DNA from: Grammothele lineata
Lineage: Eukaryota > Basidiomycota > Agaricomycetes > Polyporales > Polyporaceae
Reading direction: 5' to 3'
Assembly: GCA_002150815.3 (NCBI GenBank)
Contig: NDFF03000002.1
Location: forward strand, 1 to 64,000
Length of the DNA: 64,000 nt
Shown: one piece after another, positions 31,792 through 42,007 of the stretch
Layout: each line of letters starts with the position of its first letter
Position numbering within the stretch: position 1 is the first letter of the stretch
The notes under the pieces: generated by a model
Seen by the model: the letters and a program-made list of their open reading frames with translations, nothing else
Databases searched by the model: none
What the model was told of the DNA's origin: nothing
Made by a program: the position numbers and the translations under genes

Positions 31792-34096
31792 ATGAGCCCG
31801 TCCAAGCGACGCGGGACCAGGCGTAAGAGTAGTACGCGCAGCGCCAGAGAGGTAACGAAACTCTTAGTCCTTGAGAGAGCGAAGGAGGACCAAGAGTTTG
31901 AAGCGATGATTCCGATTCAAGGATTTAAAGGTACGTGTATCGGACGACGGTGATATCTTTTATGACTCTTGTGTTCTTCATGGTATCCGTTCTTGTAGTG
32001 GATGTTCTTACATATGACGACACCGACCCCGGTATGTTCTCTCGCACCTTTCTTATGCCCCGCAATCATGAAAATCTGACTTGTCCTGCATAGATGGTCT
32101 CTATTATCATAAGGTCGTGTTCAAGCGCGGGGACGAGTGAGTGCACAGATATCAAGTCGAAACTATCTGTGCGTCTGACGCCGGATCTCGCAGCGTCCTA
32201 CTGAACTCCCAAGCGGACGACACGGAAGACGTGTGGATCGGCCAGATATGGGAGGTACGTACGACAGAGGACCACCGCACGGTCAAGGTGAAGGTGAGAT
32301 GGTACTGGTCGGGCAACGACGTCAAGTCAGACTGCTTGAAGACTTTGTGAGTTTGCTGCAATAGTACGCGCTTATACCAGTGACCCTGCGACTAATATCC
32401 TTGGATTCGTTACGTGTAGCGATCCGCGCAAATGCGCTCCGTTCGAGCGCATCCTGTCGGACGCGTACGACTACGTCACTCCAAACTCGTTCCAAGGTTC
32501 GAGACCTCAAAGCGTCGATCATGATGGACCCGAATAGTTTGCTCACCAGAACTTTTGGTAGCCGTCACCTACGTGCACGAATACGACGAAAGCGCGCTCG
32601 ACCCTCCTGACATTGGGCCGGAGGATTTCTTCGTCCGAACGAGGCTCATAGGGTCGGGAAGGAAACGGCTCGAGGTATCTGCTGTCGTCATTCCTCAGGC
32701 TAAGTACAGCGCTCATCGCGTTGCTCACGATCTAGCCGTCCCTTGGTAAAAACTCCTGCGTATGCGAGGTCGTCTACAACCCCTATCCGGCCCTCGAACA
32801 CACTAACGAGGATGCCACTTTGTCCCTCTCGTGAGATTTTCAACTCATTCCTATCTCACGTCAAAGGACACTACTCACCTCACTCTCGGTTCAACTTGCA
32901 AGCTCGACGAGCCCTTCCCCCAGCCGAAACAGGGATATGCGTTTTTGCGCTCGGCCTCAGTGCCGAAAATGGTACCACATCTCCTGCCTCCTCGAATACC
33001 AAGGCGGCCTCGGGAGCATCGATAGAAAAGCCCCCACCGCGACGCACGCGCTACGCCTACTCGCTGCGGACCCGGACAACGAAGTATGCTCGTCCCCCTT
33101 GCTGTTCTACTTCTGCAACGCGGATTTGTACGACAAGGAGCTGGACCTCAGCGACCAGGCAAGTCTTTCCCCCTTTCTCACCCCCTCCATTTGGCACAGA
33201 ACTCACTGGCACCCCACCTCACCCACCCGGCGTACCCCCTTACGTACATTCCACAGGTCACCCTCCTCGACGCCCTCACCCTCTTCTCCCTCCCCCCCTC
33301 CACGCTCGCCCACCTCCCCGACAGCCTCCTCGCCATCGCCCAGTGCCCGATCGTCCGCTCCCCTGGCGCCTCGGGCCCGGGCGGGTGGGCGATCGGCAAC
33401 GTCGCGGACGTCGTCCTCGCGCGCCGCTTCGTGTACGCGGCGCTCGCGCACCGCGGGGCCCCGGAGGCTGGGATACAGTTCCGCGCGCTGGGGGAGCGCG
33501 AGCGGGGACGGAGGGAGGAGTTGGAGAGGGTTCGAGTCGAGAGGGAGCTCGGGCGCGAGCGCGCCGGCCGGCGGGATGATTGGGAGATGAAGGACGAGGA
33601 TGGGAATCATGTCCCAGTCGATGAGGCCGGTGCGGCCGGTGCGGAGGCGAACGAGACACGTCGACTCCGGTCCGGCTGTGTGGACGAGGAGGGCGTGTTG
33701 ATGGACTGGACGGACGCGCTCCCCGCCGCCTCCGAAGACTCCGAGTCCAAGCCTGTGGACAAAGGGAAGAGGAGGGAGACTGCGCCGCCTGGCGTGGCGC
33801 AAGGCACCCAAGACGACCCCATCGACCTCGAGTCTGACTCCGACTCTCGCCCCGCCGCCACGGAGCCCAGCCTACAGGCCTCCAAGTCGACGCAACCGTC
33901 GGGCGAGCAGGGCCCCGGGCCGCTAGACGAAGTCGGGGCGCTGGAGGCGCTGTGCTGGGACCTCCTCGCGTTCGAGGGGCTCCTCGCGAGCCCGTACGAG
34001 CCGTACTGGGCGCGCCGCGCGGAGGAGTTCGCAGCGGCTGAGGAGCTCCTCGCTGGCCCCGCGTTCGTGTGTCCCGAGTGCGGGAGCGCGATCTGA
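31792..34096 (+). CDS. BAH-domain chromatin protein with PHD-like cysteine cluster
   Basis: Exons are 31792-31930, 31999-32031, 32094-32136, 32194-32346, 32420-32496, 32562-32674, 32736-32830, 32933-33158 and 33257-34096, encoding 572 aa from this start; an in-frame ATG at 31633 would add 53. The BAH domain shows FKRGDDVLLNSQADDTEDVW, IGQIWEVRT and VRWYWSGNDV, then FFVRTRLIGSG. Further on, CVCEVVYNPYP and FCARPQCRKWYHISCLLEYQ form a Cys/His cluster like half of a PHD finger. The C-terminal 280 residues are acidic and disordered and end FVCPECGSAI. The intron after exon 8 has a GC donor (cag/gcaagt). BAH-PHD proteins read nucleosomes in silencing and transcription; this protein's exact role is unknown. 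Confidence 0.87.
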
Positions 34097-34699
34097 ACGG
34101 GATGAGTTTCTTTTGTGTATTTTGTAACTTATGTTGGTGAGTCGCCGTGCAATCTGTTACAGGGAATTGGGTATGCGCTGATGGATTTGGCGTTGGCAGC
34201 TGTCCAGGATGTTAGGCTCTCGACCTTTGCTCGTCTCTTTGCTGGCTATCTTGTGCATCGTTGTCCCCATAGCTTTTACTGTCGTCCGAGGAGTTTTCTG
34301 TGACGCTGATGGGGTAGGCAGCCGTTAAACGTCATGTTCTCGACTAGTGCTCGTCTCTTTGCTTTCTATCTTGCATATCGCCGTCCCTATAGCTCTCTAT
34401 ACCACGTCTGACTATCGCTAACCATGCTGACCTGGACTCTCAACGAAGTGACAACATATGAGAGATACCGGCGTGAACAATTTCATCCGTATTACAACAA
34501 TTGGACTAGAAGACAGAAAGCAGATATCGTACATCTTCGAGATTTGACATGCTCCGAACCGGATCGTCATTCTTTAGAACTCCTGGCTAGTTATGCCCAT
34601 TGCCTCGCACGGGCTGCAACGATGCCTGGCTGGTCTGAACAATGCTAAACAACAAGAGTTCGTGAGGACGTACTACGGTAGTGAGGACGATCGTCCGGC
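34097..34699. other. Intergenic left of the orphan/AAA array
   Basis: No gene was recognised apart from the short direct duplication at 34211-34394. A 74-codon ORF at 34424-34648 has no family resemblance. Confidence 0.5.
34211..34394 (+). repeat. Direct duplication of about 64 bp, 120 bp apart
   Basis: 34211-34274 and 34331-34394 match along their length with the same spacing (shared tcgtctctttgct and ctatagct/catagct ends). They differ at about a quarter of positions. This is an old tandem duplication in noncoding sequence. Confidence 0.7.
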
Positions 34700-34972
34700 C
34701 TCGGACCGTTACTTTCGGACCCGGCGTATGACTAAGCTATGTATGACGTAGTTTAGGCTTCGCGACGTACTGCACATTTTCATTCAGCTTCACCGGCGCC
34801 AACCCTATCCTGGAGTCCTTCCCGCCCACTTGCACGTCGTTCACTGCCATCAGCCCTCATCAGCCAGAGCTATCGGTGTATCTAACGCACCCACCCGTAA
34901 GTTTTCCGTCGGCGCTTTGCGCATGAGCTGCATTATACTGATTGATTATATGTAGGAACAACCGTTCTCGAC
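34700..34972 (+). promoter_or_regulatory. Conserved promoter and 5' UTR intron of orphan gene A1
   Basis: A block containing ccgttactttcgga, gtatgactaagc and tatgacgtagttta recurs before A2 (from about 36573) and A3 (from about 40987) at similar distances. A 5' UTR intron (34897-34955, GTAAGT...TGTAG) ends 17 bases before the ATG and is conserved in A2 (36765-36823) and A3 (41179-41236). The tgacgta core resembles a bZIP half-site, but no factor can be assigned. Confidence 0.65.
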
Positions 34973-35494
34973 ATGTTCTCCTATCTCACGAACCTCTTCA
35001 CCGGCACTCCCCGTAACCCTTCCGCCCTCCTCGCGGCCGAGGAGAGTGATATGATCTATGTCATGCACCTGATCCCAGAAGATGGCGAGGTTGAGATGTG
35101 GGGCACGTTTCCTAAACCTGCCAAAAAGTTCCGCCGTTACGGCGCTGTTGAAGTGTCGCGCGAGCTGCTCGGCACCACCGCTTATCATGACTCGGAGGAA
35201 GACGGTTTGACTGTCATCTGTGATTTTGCGGACAGGGCGCGCAAGCAACTTTCGTCGATTCCCAACGTTAGAGCCGACGATGGGCAGGGACCAGGAACCT
35301 CAATCCCACTTGCATGCCTCGTTGAGGAAGTGCTACGGCCGGTCGGACTGGAGTTTCTGAGCGAGAGGAGGGATCAAGTTTCCGCACAGGACAAGGATGC
35401 ACCGCGCGAGTTCTCCGTTTTCATTATCCACATATCCCGCTCGCGGCCCGGCCCGATCTGGACCGAGGCGGCCTTGAGGAGTATTGCTCGTTGA
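34973..35494 (+). CDS. Orphan protein family, copy A1 (173 aa)
   Basis: An intronless coding region after a 5' UTR intron, starting MFSYLTNLFTGTPRNPSALL. It is very close to A2 along the whole length and in both flanks. Distinctive changes include an extra Lys in PKPAKKFRRYGAV and a two-residue insertion in TAYHDSEEDGL. The conserved C-terminal EFSVFIIHISRSRPGP is intact. No signal peptide, membrane segment or catalytic motif is visible and I know no named family. It lies upstream of the truncated AAA fragment, so it stands at the edge of the amplified array. Confidence 0.85.
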   Translation: MFSYLTNLFTGTPRNPSALLAAEESDMIYVMHLIPEDGEVEMWGTFPKPAKKFRRYGAVEVSRELLGTTAYHDSEEDGLTVICDFADRARKQLSSIPNVRADDGQGPGTSIPLACLVEEVLRPVGLEFLSERRDQVSAQDKDAPREFSVFIIHISRSRPGPIWTEAALRSIAR

Positions 35495-36154
35495 GGACAA
35501 CATCATACCTGTATCACTTTTAGTGACGTGTATGTTATAGGTATCTTCCGTATGGTGAAACGTATCTAAGGCCGAGTGCGCTCCTTTATGTTCGTTTGGA
35601 ACCCAGTGGTGATGGATAGGAAGTCTTGGTGCCTCAGCCAATGGCGGCTCGAGGCGACACACTCTCCACGCGCGGGATGGACGGCGGGAAAACTCGAGTA
35701 CCCAGCCAGATGGTGGCTTGGAATACCCAGTCAAAAGTACAATTTCGCGAATGAAAGCTCCGTGTATAACACAAGTGTACTGCTCTACCACGACGGAGGG
35801 AAACATAGATTTCGAGGGAGGGAGGGAGGGTAACTTGGAACGAACAGTAGACGAGCGCCTGGCAGCAGCGCGAGAGAACTCGTTAGTAATAGTGGGGAAC
35901 GACGTGCAAGGGACGAAACCGCTCACCTGGCAGCAGCGCAAGAGAACAGAGGGGAGCGCGGACGCTCTGGCCTCAATTTTACGCTGCACGACGAGGAGCC
36001 CTCGGCGGAGAGCGGGTCGATGTGTCCGCGTGAGCACTGCTCGACAGACAGGGGTCTCCCGACGAGGCATGACCGCGCGGAGCGGCAGACAAGATCGACG
36101 CGCCCGGCCCGGGGCGTCATCGCTATACCGAGGCTGTCCGGCGACAGGCGAAGT
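35495..36154. other. Spacer between A1 and the dead AAA fragment
   Basis: The first 160 bases or so match the 3' flank of A2 (up to about 37519) closely, including gtgatggataggaagtc. After about 35658 the two diverge, so this is a duplication breakpoint. The rest is GC-rich, with a short internal repeat (ctggcagcagcgc-agagaac at about 35860 and 35930). No gene was recognised. Confidence 0.55.
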
Positions 36155-36294
36155 TAGAGGTTCGGGGGAGCGGGCGGCGGCTCGTTGCCATTGTTGCTGG
36201 TGTCCACAGCGTGAAGAAGCTTAGTATCTGCGTCCTTCTCGGAGTGCGATTTGGAGAAGCGCGAGGTGCGGGGCAGGAACTAGTATCGGCGCAT
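36155..36294 (-). pseudogene. 5' fragment of a DUF7025-AAA ATPase gene
   Basis: The stretch aligns with the first roughly 45 codons of AAA-1 (40330-40439), including the PPAPP region, and the antisense ATG at 36294. The fourth codon is followed directly by TAG, so the product would be MRRY. Homology ends at about 36155 and the rest of the gene is absent. The conserved intergenic region to its right still leads into intact A2. This is the relic of a duplicated AAA/orphan pair that lost its ATPase. Confidence 0.88.
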
Positions 36295-36840
36295 GATGAG
36301 GAATGTTCTCACTTCAGACGGAAGTTGATGCGCCGACGAGCGCGGCGCCGCGGTCTGCATAGAGATATATGTGAGTTCTTCGAAGATAGACAACAGAGGT
36401 CAATAAGGGCGTGAACTTCCAAGACTTCGAACTGGCACTCTGTGTGCCATGAACCTTGAGATGCATTTCAGGGTGTTCTGGATCGCTGAATTGGCCGTTC
36501 GTATTGTCCTAGAAAGTCGACTTGCACGTCCAGTGGAGGGTGGAACGCGCGCGCATGCTAGTGAAGACGTCGAACCGTTACTTTCGGTCCCGACGTATGA
36601 CTAAGCTATGTATGACGTAGTTTAAGCTCCGCGACAACTGCCCATTTTCATTCAGCTTCACCGGCGCCAACCCTATCCTGGAGTCCTTCCCTCCCACTTG
36701 CACGTCGTTCACCGTCATCAGCCCTCATCAGCTAGAGCTATCGGTGTATCTAACGCACCCACCCGTAAGTTTTCCGTCTGCGCTTTGCGCATGAGCTGCA
36801 TTATACTGATTGATTATATGTAGGAACAACCGTTCTCGAC
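36295..36840. promoter_or_regulatory. Former divergent AAA/orphan promoter, now serving A2
   Basis: It matches 40440-41253 in order, with shared blocks ggtcaataagggcgtgaa, ccttgagatgcatttca, tggatcgctgaattggccgt and tatgactaagc. It is shorter, because the corresponding part around 40565-40730 and 40820-40960 is missing. It contains the A2 5' UTR intron at 36765-36823. Confidence 0.65.
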
Positions 36841-37356
36841 ATGTTCTCCTATCTCACGAACCTCTTCACCGGCACTCCCCGCAACCCTTCCGCCCTCCTC
36901 GCGGCCGAGGAGAGTGATATGATCTATGTCATGCACCTTATCCCAGAAGATGGCAAGGTTGAGACGTGGGGCATGTTTCCTAAACCCGCCAAATTCCGCC
37001 GCGGCGGCGCTGTTGAAATCTCGCGCGAGCTGCTCGGCACCACTACTTATCGTGAGGGGGAAGGTGGTTTGACCGTCCTCCCTGATTGGGAGGACAGGGC
37101 GCGCAAGCAACTTTCGTTGATTCCTGACGCTAGAGCCGACGATGGGCAGGGACCAGGAGCCTCGATCCCGCTTAGGTGTCTGGTTGAGGAAGTACTACGG
37201 CCGGTCGGACTGGAGTTTCTGAGCGAGAGGAGGGATGAATCTTCCGCACAAGACAAGGATACACCGCGCGAATTCTCCGTTTTCATTATCCACATATCCC
37301 GCTCGCGGCCCGGCCGCATAGTCACTTTGAAGGCCTTCAGGAGCATTGCTAGCTGA
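36841..37356 (+). CDS. Orphan protein family, copy A2 (171 aa)
   Basis: An intronless coding region, MFSYLTNLFTGTPRNPSALL to SIAS. It is nearly identical to A1 in the first 40 residues and to A0 in the middle (SRELLGTTTYREGEGGLTVL). The mosaic similarity hints at gene conversion among copies. Conserved blocks YVMHLIPEDGKVETWGMFPK, LSLIPDARADDGQGPGASIP and EEVLRPVGLEFLSERRDES are all present and the frame is open, so it is probably functional. Convergent with AAA-1, 530 bp apart. Function unknown. Confidence 0.87.
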   Translation: MFSYLTNLFTGTPRNPSALLAAEESDMIYVMHLIPEDGKVETWGMFPKPAKFRRGGAVEISRELLGTTTYREGEGGLTVLPDWEDRARKQLSLIPDARADDGQGPGASIPLRCLVEEVLRPVGLEFLSERRDESSAQDKDTPREFSVFIIHISRSRPGRIVTLKAFRSIAS

Positions 37357-37886
37357 GGACAACATACCTGTATCACTCTCAGTGGCGTGTATGTTATAGG
37401 TATCTTCCGTATGGTGAAACGTATCTAAGGCCGAGTGTGCTCCTTTATGTTCGTTCCGGACCCAGTGGTGATGGATAGGAAGTCTTGGTGCCTCAGCCAA
37501 TGGCGGCTCGAGGCGACACAAACGTTATTCAATGTGAATGCAACCAGGCTGCAAACTGAGCAGTGAACTCCTCCTTCGCATCTATGGTCCCAAGTTGGCA
37601 CTGTCTGGCAGCAGACCACGCTGCGGCGCTGGGACCACTCTCAAAATACTCTCAGGAGAATTTTTGTCCTTCTGCAGTGCTAAAGCAGTCTAAGGCTGAA
37701 GAACTCATGCTTATAACAGCGTTCCCGGGAATCTTTGAGGCCTCGTGCGTCAAATTTCGATGCCCAGCCCGAGAGTGGTCCCCCTGGCTAGAGCAGTGAG
37801 CCAACCCTTCGCTTACAAGAATACATGACTCGGAGTAGATTGCTTGGACGAACACATTATATTGATGACTGGGCAGTACAGGAGAC
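37357..37886. other. Convergent spacer between A2 and AAA-1
   Basis: The left 160 bases are the shared 3' flank of the orphan genes. The remainder contains a 78-codon ORF (37563-37799) with no family resemblance. No RNA gene was seen. Confidence 0.5.
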
Positions 37887-40439
37887 TCAGACATTTCCTA
37901 ACGCCGCGCCGAACTCGGCTGTGAACTCTTCCATCGCATCCAACGTCTCAGCCAAATGAGCAAGGCCAAGCGGCTTCTGGCGGCTCAGCGCCAGCGATTG
38001 CGCCGTCCGACAAGCATTCTTGATCTGCCGTCCGTTCACCCCGCGGGAAGCGAGGGAAGGAACCAGCGCATCCGCATCGGGAACACCCGCCTTGCGGAGG
38101 AACGCCCGCCAGACCTGCGCCTTCGCGTCCTTGGAGAGCTCGCCAAAGTGGAGCGCGACGTGAATGCGGGACAGGAAGGCCTCGTCGAAGGCGGAGACGC
38201 GGTTTGTGGTGAGGAAGAGGATGCCGCGGTAGTACTCGACGTGACGGAGGAAGACGGCAACCATTGCGTTGCGCTCGAGGTCGTGCATCGAGCGCCGCTC
38301 GAGGAAGACGTCCGCCTAGAGCGTGGGTATCGTTAGAGGAGGCTGGAAGCGGTTGAAAGCACGCCGAAGTCCGTACCTCGTCTATCAAAACGATCGCTTT
38401 CCAGCCCGTGGCGATATCGAAGATCTTCTGGAGCTCAACGTCGAGCCGCTCAGCGCATGTGCCGAGGTCGCCTCCGCCGACGACGTAAAGGGGACGCCGG
38501 ACATGTTCGCTAGTCGCCTCAGCGGAGAGCGTCTTCCCGACGCCGGGAGGGCCAAACAGGTTGACGATGAGACCTTGGCCCTTCCCTTGCACGAAGTCGT
38601 CGAACCCAACGTCGTGGCTGTGTGCGTCCACCAGCGAGCGCAACAGATTCTTCCGGTCGGCGGGGAGGACGAGACCTGCGAACGCTTCCTCGTTCCATAC
38701 GATGTCGCTAACATTTTCGATATTGAACTCGACTAGACGGCAAGGTCAGGCGGTGACTATTGCGATATTCCGACGATCGGAGACCTACACCAAATTTTGT
38801 CTGACAGGCTGAATCCGTATACGATGGGCGAAGCGAGCAGAAGCTCCTCATCCGTGAGCAGCGCTTCTTCGTCGTAGTGCTTGGTCCGGACTTCCAGGGC
38901 CTGCACGTTTTCGTGTTGGTCGAAACTCTCCCGCCCTGTAGTGTATTTACACTTGTTAGTACCGTCCTAACTCGATAGAAATAGTGTCGTCACCGTGGTA
39001 ATACTCGTATTGTACATTTTTGTCCGCGTCGGACGTAATAAGCTTTGGCATATTATGGTCGGGATTCAGTCGAATGAAGGTTCCTGTGCGCAAGGATGAG
39101 ATGGAAGACTTCAGATAATGACTGGCGCCACGTGCGCACCTCTGTCAATCATGACGCGCGAGTTGACCTAGAACCAAGGTGAGCATAGGACGGCACCGCT
39201 AGAGATTCGAAGCCATAGAAGACGCACATTGTATTTGGACCCTTCGTGGCCAGAGCCTTTACCGGCCTTCCCGGACGCACGGGCAGCCATGCCATTATAA
39301 TGCATGTGGTGAACGCCGCGCATCGAAGCCCATCTCTTACCACGTCCGATGAGGGCCGCTTTCAATCCCGCCGGATCGTGATGGTAGTCGATCGGGTAGG
39401 CCTCGAGCGAGCTGATCTTCACCGTTCCCTTGAAGTGCGTGATCGTGATCTTGCTCTGCACCGTTCCAAAGGACCGCGTTCCGGCCTTCGACGGCGTCGT
39501 CCCCCGGCGGCTCGCCATCCTGTTGCCGCGCGGAGCTGCTGCCTTGTTCTCTGACGTCCGTCCAGAGGGCGCGCCTGTCTCAGCCGAGTCAATGCTCTCA
39601 CAGAGGAGGTCGTACGCCTCGAAGAAAGCCCCTCCAACTTTGTTCACCGAAAGGAGCCGGAGGGCCCGCAATACGCCGGTCGTTGGACACTCGGTGATGA
39701 CGATGATGCGCGGTACGAGAATCGCGTAGAGCATGTCGAACGTGATCTCGCCGTGTGTGGTGAGGTTTTCGATGTGGGCCAGCGTCCCGCGATAGTCCTT
39801 GCGCAGGTAATCGAGCAGGACACCGACTGTCGAGAGCACGTGGTTTTCGTCCGCTGTGCGCGTCGTGCCCTTATCGTGAAGCGTACGTTCGTAGGCTTCA
39901 AAGTGGGGGAAGAAGGAGATAAAGAGTTGAGGGTCGAGCTGAATGCCTTTGTCAGCATGCTAATATTACGATAACTGCATCGCGCAGAAGGGACGTCAAC
40001 GCGGGTGCTAATCATCATTCACCTTGAGCGGCTCCGTAGTCCATGAGAGCCCGGGGATATAGCCGATTACGTCCCTGCACGCGTTGACAAGGTATGTGCT
40101 CTTAACGATGATCTTGAACGTTGGCTCTGAACCTGGGGCGCCTGGGAGATGAGTACGCGGGTCGGGCAGCTTGCGCACGACAACGAAGCAAAAGCTCGCC
40201 CAGGGATCATTGTCGGTGCTGTTCGCGGCGGGGCGGGCTGGCCCTGGGACGATGTTAGAGCCCGTGTTGCGGTACTTCCACGACTTGGACCATGTGCTGA
40301 AGTAGCGATCGACACGCTTGACTTTGAGGTTCGGCGGAGCGGGCGGCGGGTCATTGCCATCGCTGCTGGTATCTACATCCTTCTCGGAGTGCGACTTGGA
40401 GAAGCGCGAGGTGCGGGGCAGGAACGAATATCGGCGCAT
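37887..40439 (-). CDS. AAA ATPase with N-terminal DUF7025-like region, AAA-1
   Basis: The model is complement of exons 37887-38315, 38377-38732, 38789-38935, 38994-39083, 39140-39167, 39228-39938 and 40023-40439, encoding 725 aa, all in phase. The N-terminal part (KVKRVDRYFSTWSKSWKYRN; FEAYERTLHDKG; VLLDYLRKDYRGTL; FKGTVKISSLEAYPIDYHHD; GKRWASMRGVHHMHYNGMAA) is the DUF7025-like substrate module of fungal AAA proteins. A short variable linker follows. The single AAA core has Walker A GPPGVGKT at about 525, Walker B IVLIDEAD at about 578-585, sensor 1 LFLTTNR and a FDEAFLSRIHVAL second-region motif. The ATPase residues look complete. Such proteins are probably hexameric remodellers; the substrate is unknown. 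It is head-to-head with A3. Confidence 0.9.
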
Positions 40440-41253
40440 GACGAGGACTGTTCTCACTTCAGACGGGAGTTGATGTAACGACGAGCGCAGCCTGCAGAGA
40501 GATATACGTGAGTTCTCCGAAGACTGACAACAAAGGTCAATAAGGGCGTGAATTTCCAAGATATCGAATAGGGTTCATATGGAACAGCGGCCATAGCGCC
40601 CCCCTGCCGTCCACTCCCAAGGAGAACTTCTTTGGGTTCGCAGATTCATAGACATATAGCATAGACGTACCTCAGCATATCCATATCATGTCCCACAGTC
40701 CCCACGGGTCGCGGCGTTGACAAACGTTGTGTGCCATCAACCTTGAGATGCATTTCAAGGTGTTCTGGATCGCTGAATTGGCCGTTCGTACTGTCCTAGA
40801 AAGTCAACTTGCACGTCATGGATGACCACGTCTTCCACAATCTTAGAAGCCGCAGCACTGTCATGAGGCCTGTCTCGATAATATGCCCGCTGAATCCTCT
40901 AAGGCATGACGATGTTAGCATACCGGAATGTCAGCGTATCCGAAAGATGTTGAACAGGTGGAACGCACGCTGGTGAGGACGTCGGACCGTTACTGTCGGA
41001 CCCGACGTATGACTAAGCCATGACGTAGTTTAAGCTCCGCGACAACTGCGCATTTTCATTCAGCTTGACCGGCGCTAACCCCATTCATCCTTCGTTCCCA
41101 CTTTTTCACGTCGTTCGTACTTTTTCCCATCATCCATCGTCACCGACGTTCTGTTAGAGTATATAACACGCTCATCTGTAAATTATTCGTCAGTGTCTTG
41201 TACATGAGTTGAACTGTACTCATTCATTTTATGCAGGAACAACTGTTCTCGAC
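40440..41253. promoter_or_regulatory. Divergent promoter shared by AAA-1 and A3
   Basis: The 814 bases between the AAA-1 and A3 start codons correspond block by block to 36295-36840. Conserved pieces are a cgtgagttct segment just upstream of AAA, ggatcgctgaattggccgttcgta, gtcctagaaagtcaacttgca, and the orphan-gene block with gtatgactaagcc and tgacgtagttta. The A3 leader contains the intron 41179-41236. No ORF of note. Confidence 0.65.
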
Positions 41254-41772
41254 ATGCCCTCCTGTCTCGCCAATCTCTTCACGAGCACTCCCCGTCATCC
41301 TTCCGCCCTCCTCGCGCTCGAGGAGAGGCAAACGATTTCGGTTATGCACCTCATCCCAGAAGATGGTGAGGTTGAGATGTGGAGCATGTTTCCCAAGCGC
41401 GCTACATTCCGCCGCGGTGGCGCTGTCGAAATGTCGCGCGAACTGCTCGGCACCACCACCTTTCGTGAGGGGGAATGGTCTCGGCAAATCCTCGATAATC
41501 TCGCAGACAGGGCGCGCAAACAACTTTCGTCGATTCCCGATGCTAGAGCCGACGATGGGCAGGAACCAGGAGCCGCAATCCCGGTTACGTGTCTGGTTAA
41601 GGAAGTACTACGGCCAGTCGGACTGAAGTTTCTGAGCGATAGGAAGGAGCAAGTTCCTGCACAGGATGAGAAGGTACCGCGCTCGGAGTTCTCTGTGTTC
41701 GTTATTCATGTCTCTCGTTCGCGGGCCGGCCCGATATGGACCGATGCCCTATTGAGGAGCATCGCTAGCTAA
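41254..41772 (+). CDS. Orphan protein family, copy A3 (172 aa)
   Basis: The most diverged array copy, starting MPSCLANLFTSTPRHPSALL. It keeps VMHLIPEDGEVEMWSMFPKR, SRELLGTTTFREGEWSR, LVKEVLRPVGLKFLSDR and SEFSVFVIHVSRSRAGPIW. The frame is intact despite many replacements, so it appears to be under coding constraint. No known domain. A frame extension to 41209 exists but would read through the conserved 5' UTR intron acceptor, so the ATG at 41254 is chosen by comparison with the paralogues. It is divergent from AAA-1 and convergent with AAA-2 (236 bp). Confidence 0.85.
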   Translation: MPSCLANLFTSTPRHPSALLALEERQTISVMHLIPEDGEVEMWSMFPKRATFRRGGAVEMSRELLGTTTFREGEWSRQILDNLADRARKQLSSIPDARADDGQEPGAAIPVTCLVKEVLRPVGLKFLSDRKEQVPAQDEKVPRSEFSVFVIHVSRSRAGPIWTDALLRSIAS

Positions 41773-42007
41773 GAGAACATACCTATGTCACTCCTGGTGA
41801 CCGATGGCTCGTGTACGTTATGGGTGTCTTCCGTAGGGTGGAACGCGACGCCGAATAAATCGTTCATGTCATTTACTCGTGAATCGTACTTCATCGTAAC
41901 AATTTATTGTACATTGTTTCTCCAACTACAAGGCTTCAAGCTTCCATGAGATGACGACGACGATGACGATGATTTAGAATTGGAGGACGTGATACGGAAT
42001 TCCTCGA

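Noticed and set aside
34946..35248. Antisense frames opposite the orphan genes (for example in A1 and A2)
   Set aside because: They recur only because the sense strand is conserved, and they lose conserved starts in A3.
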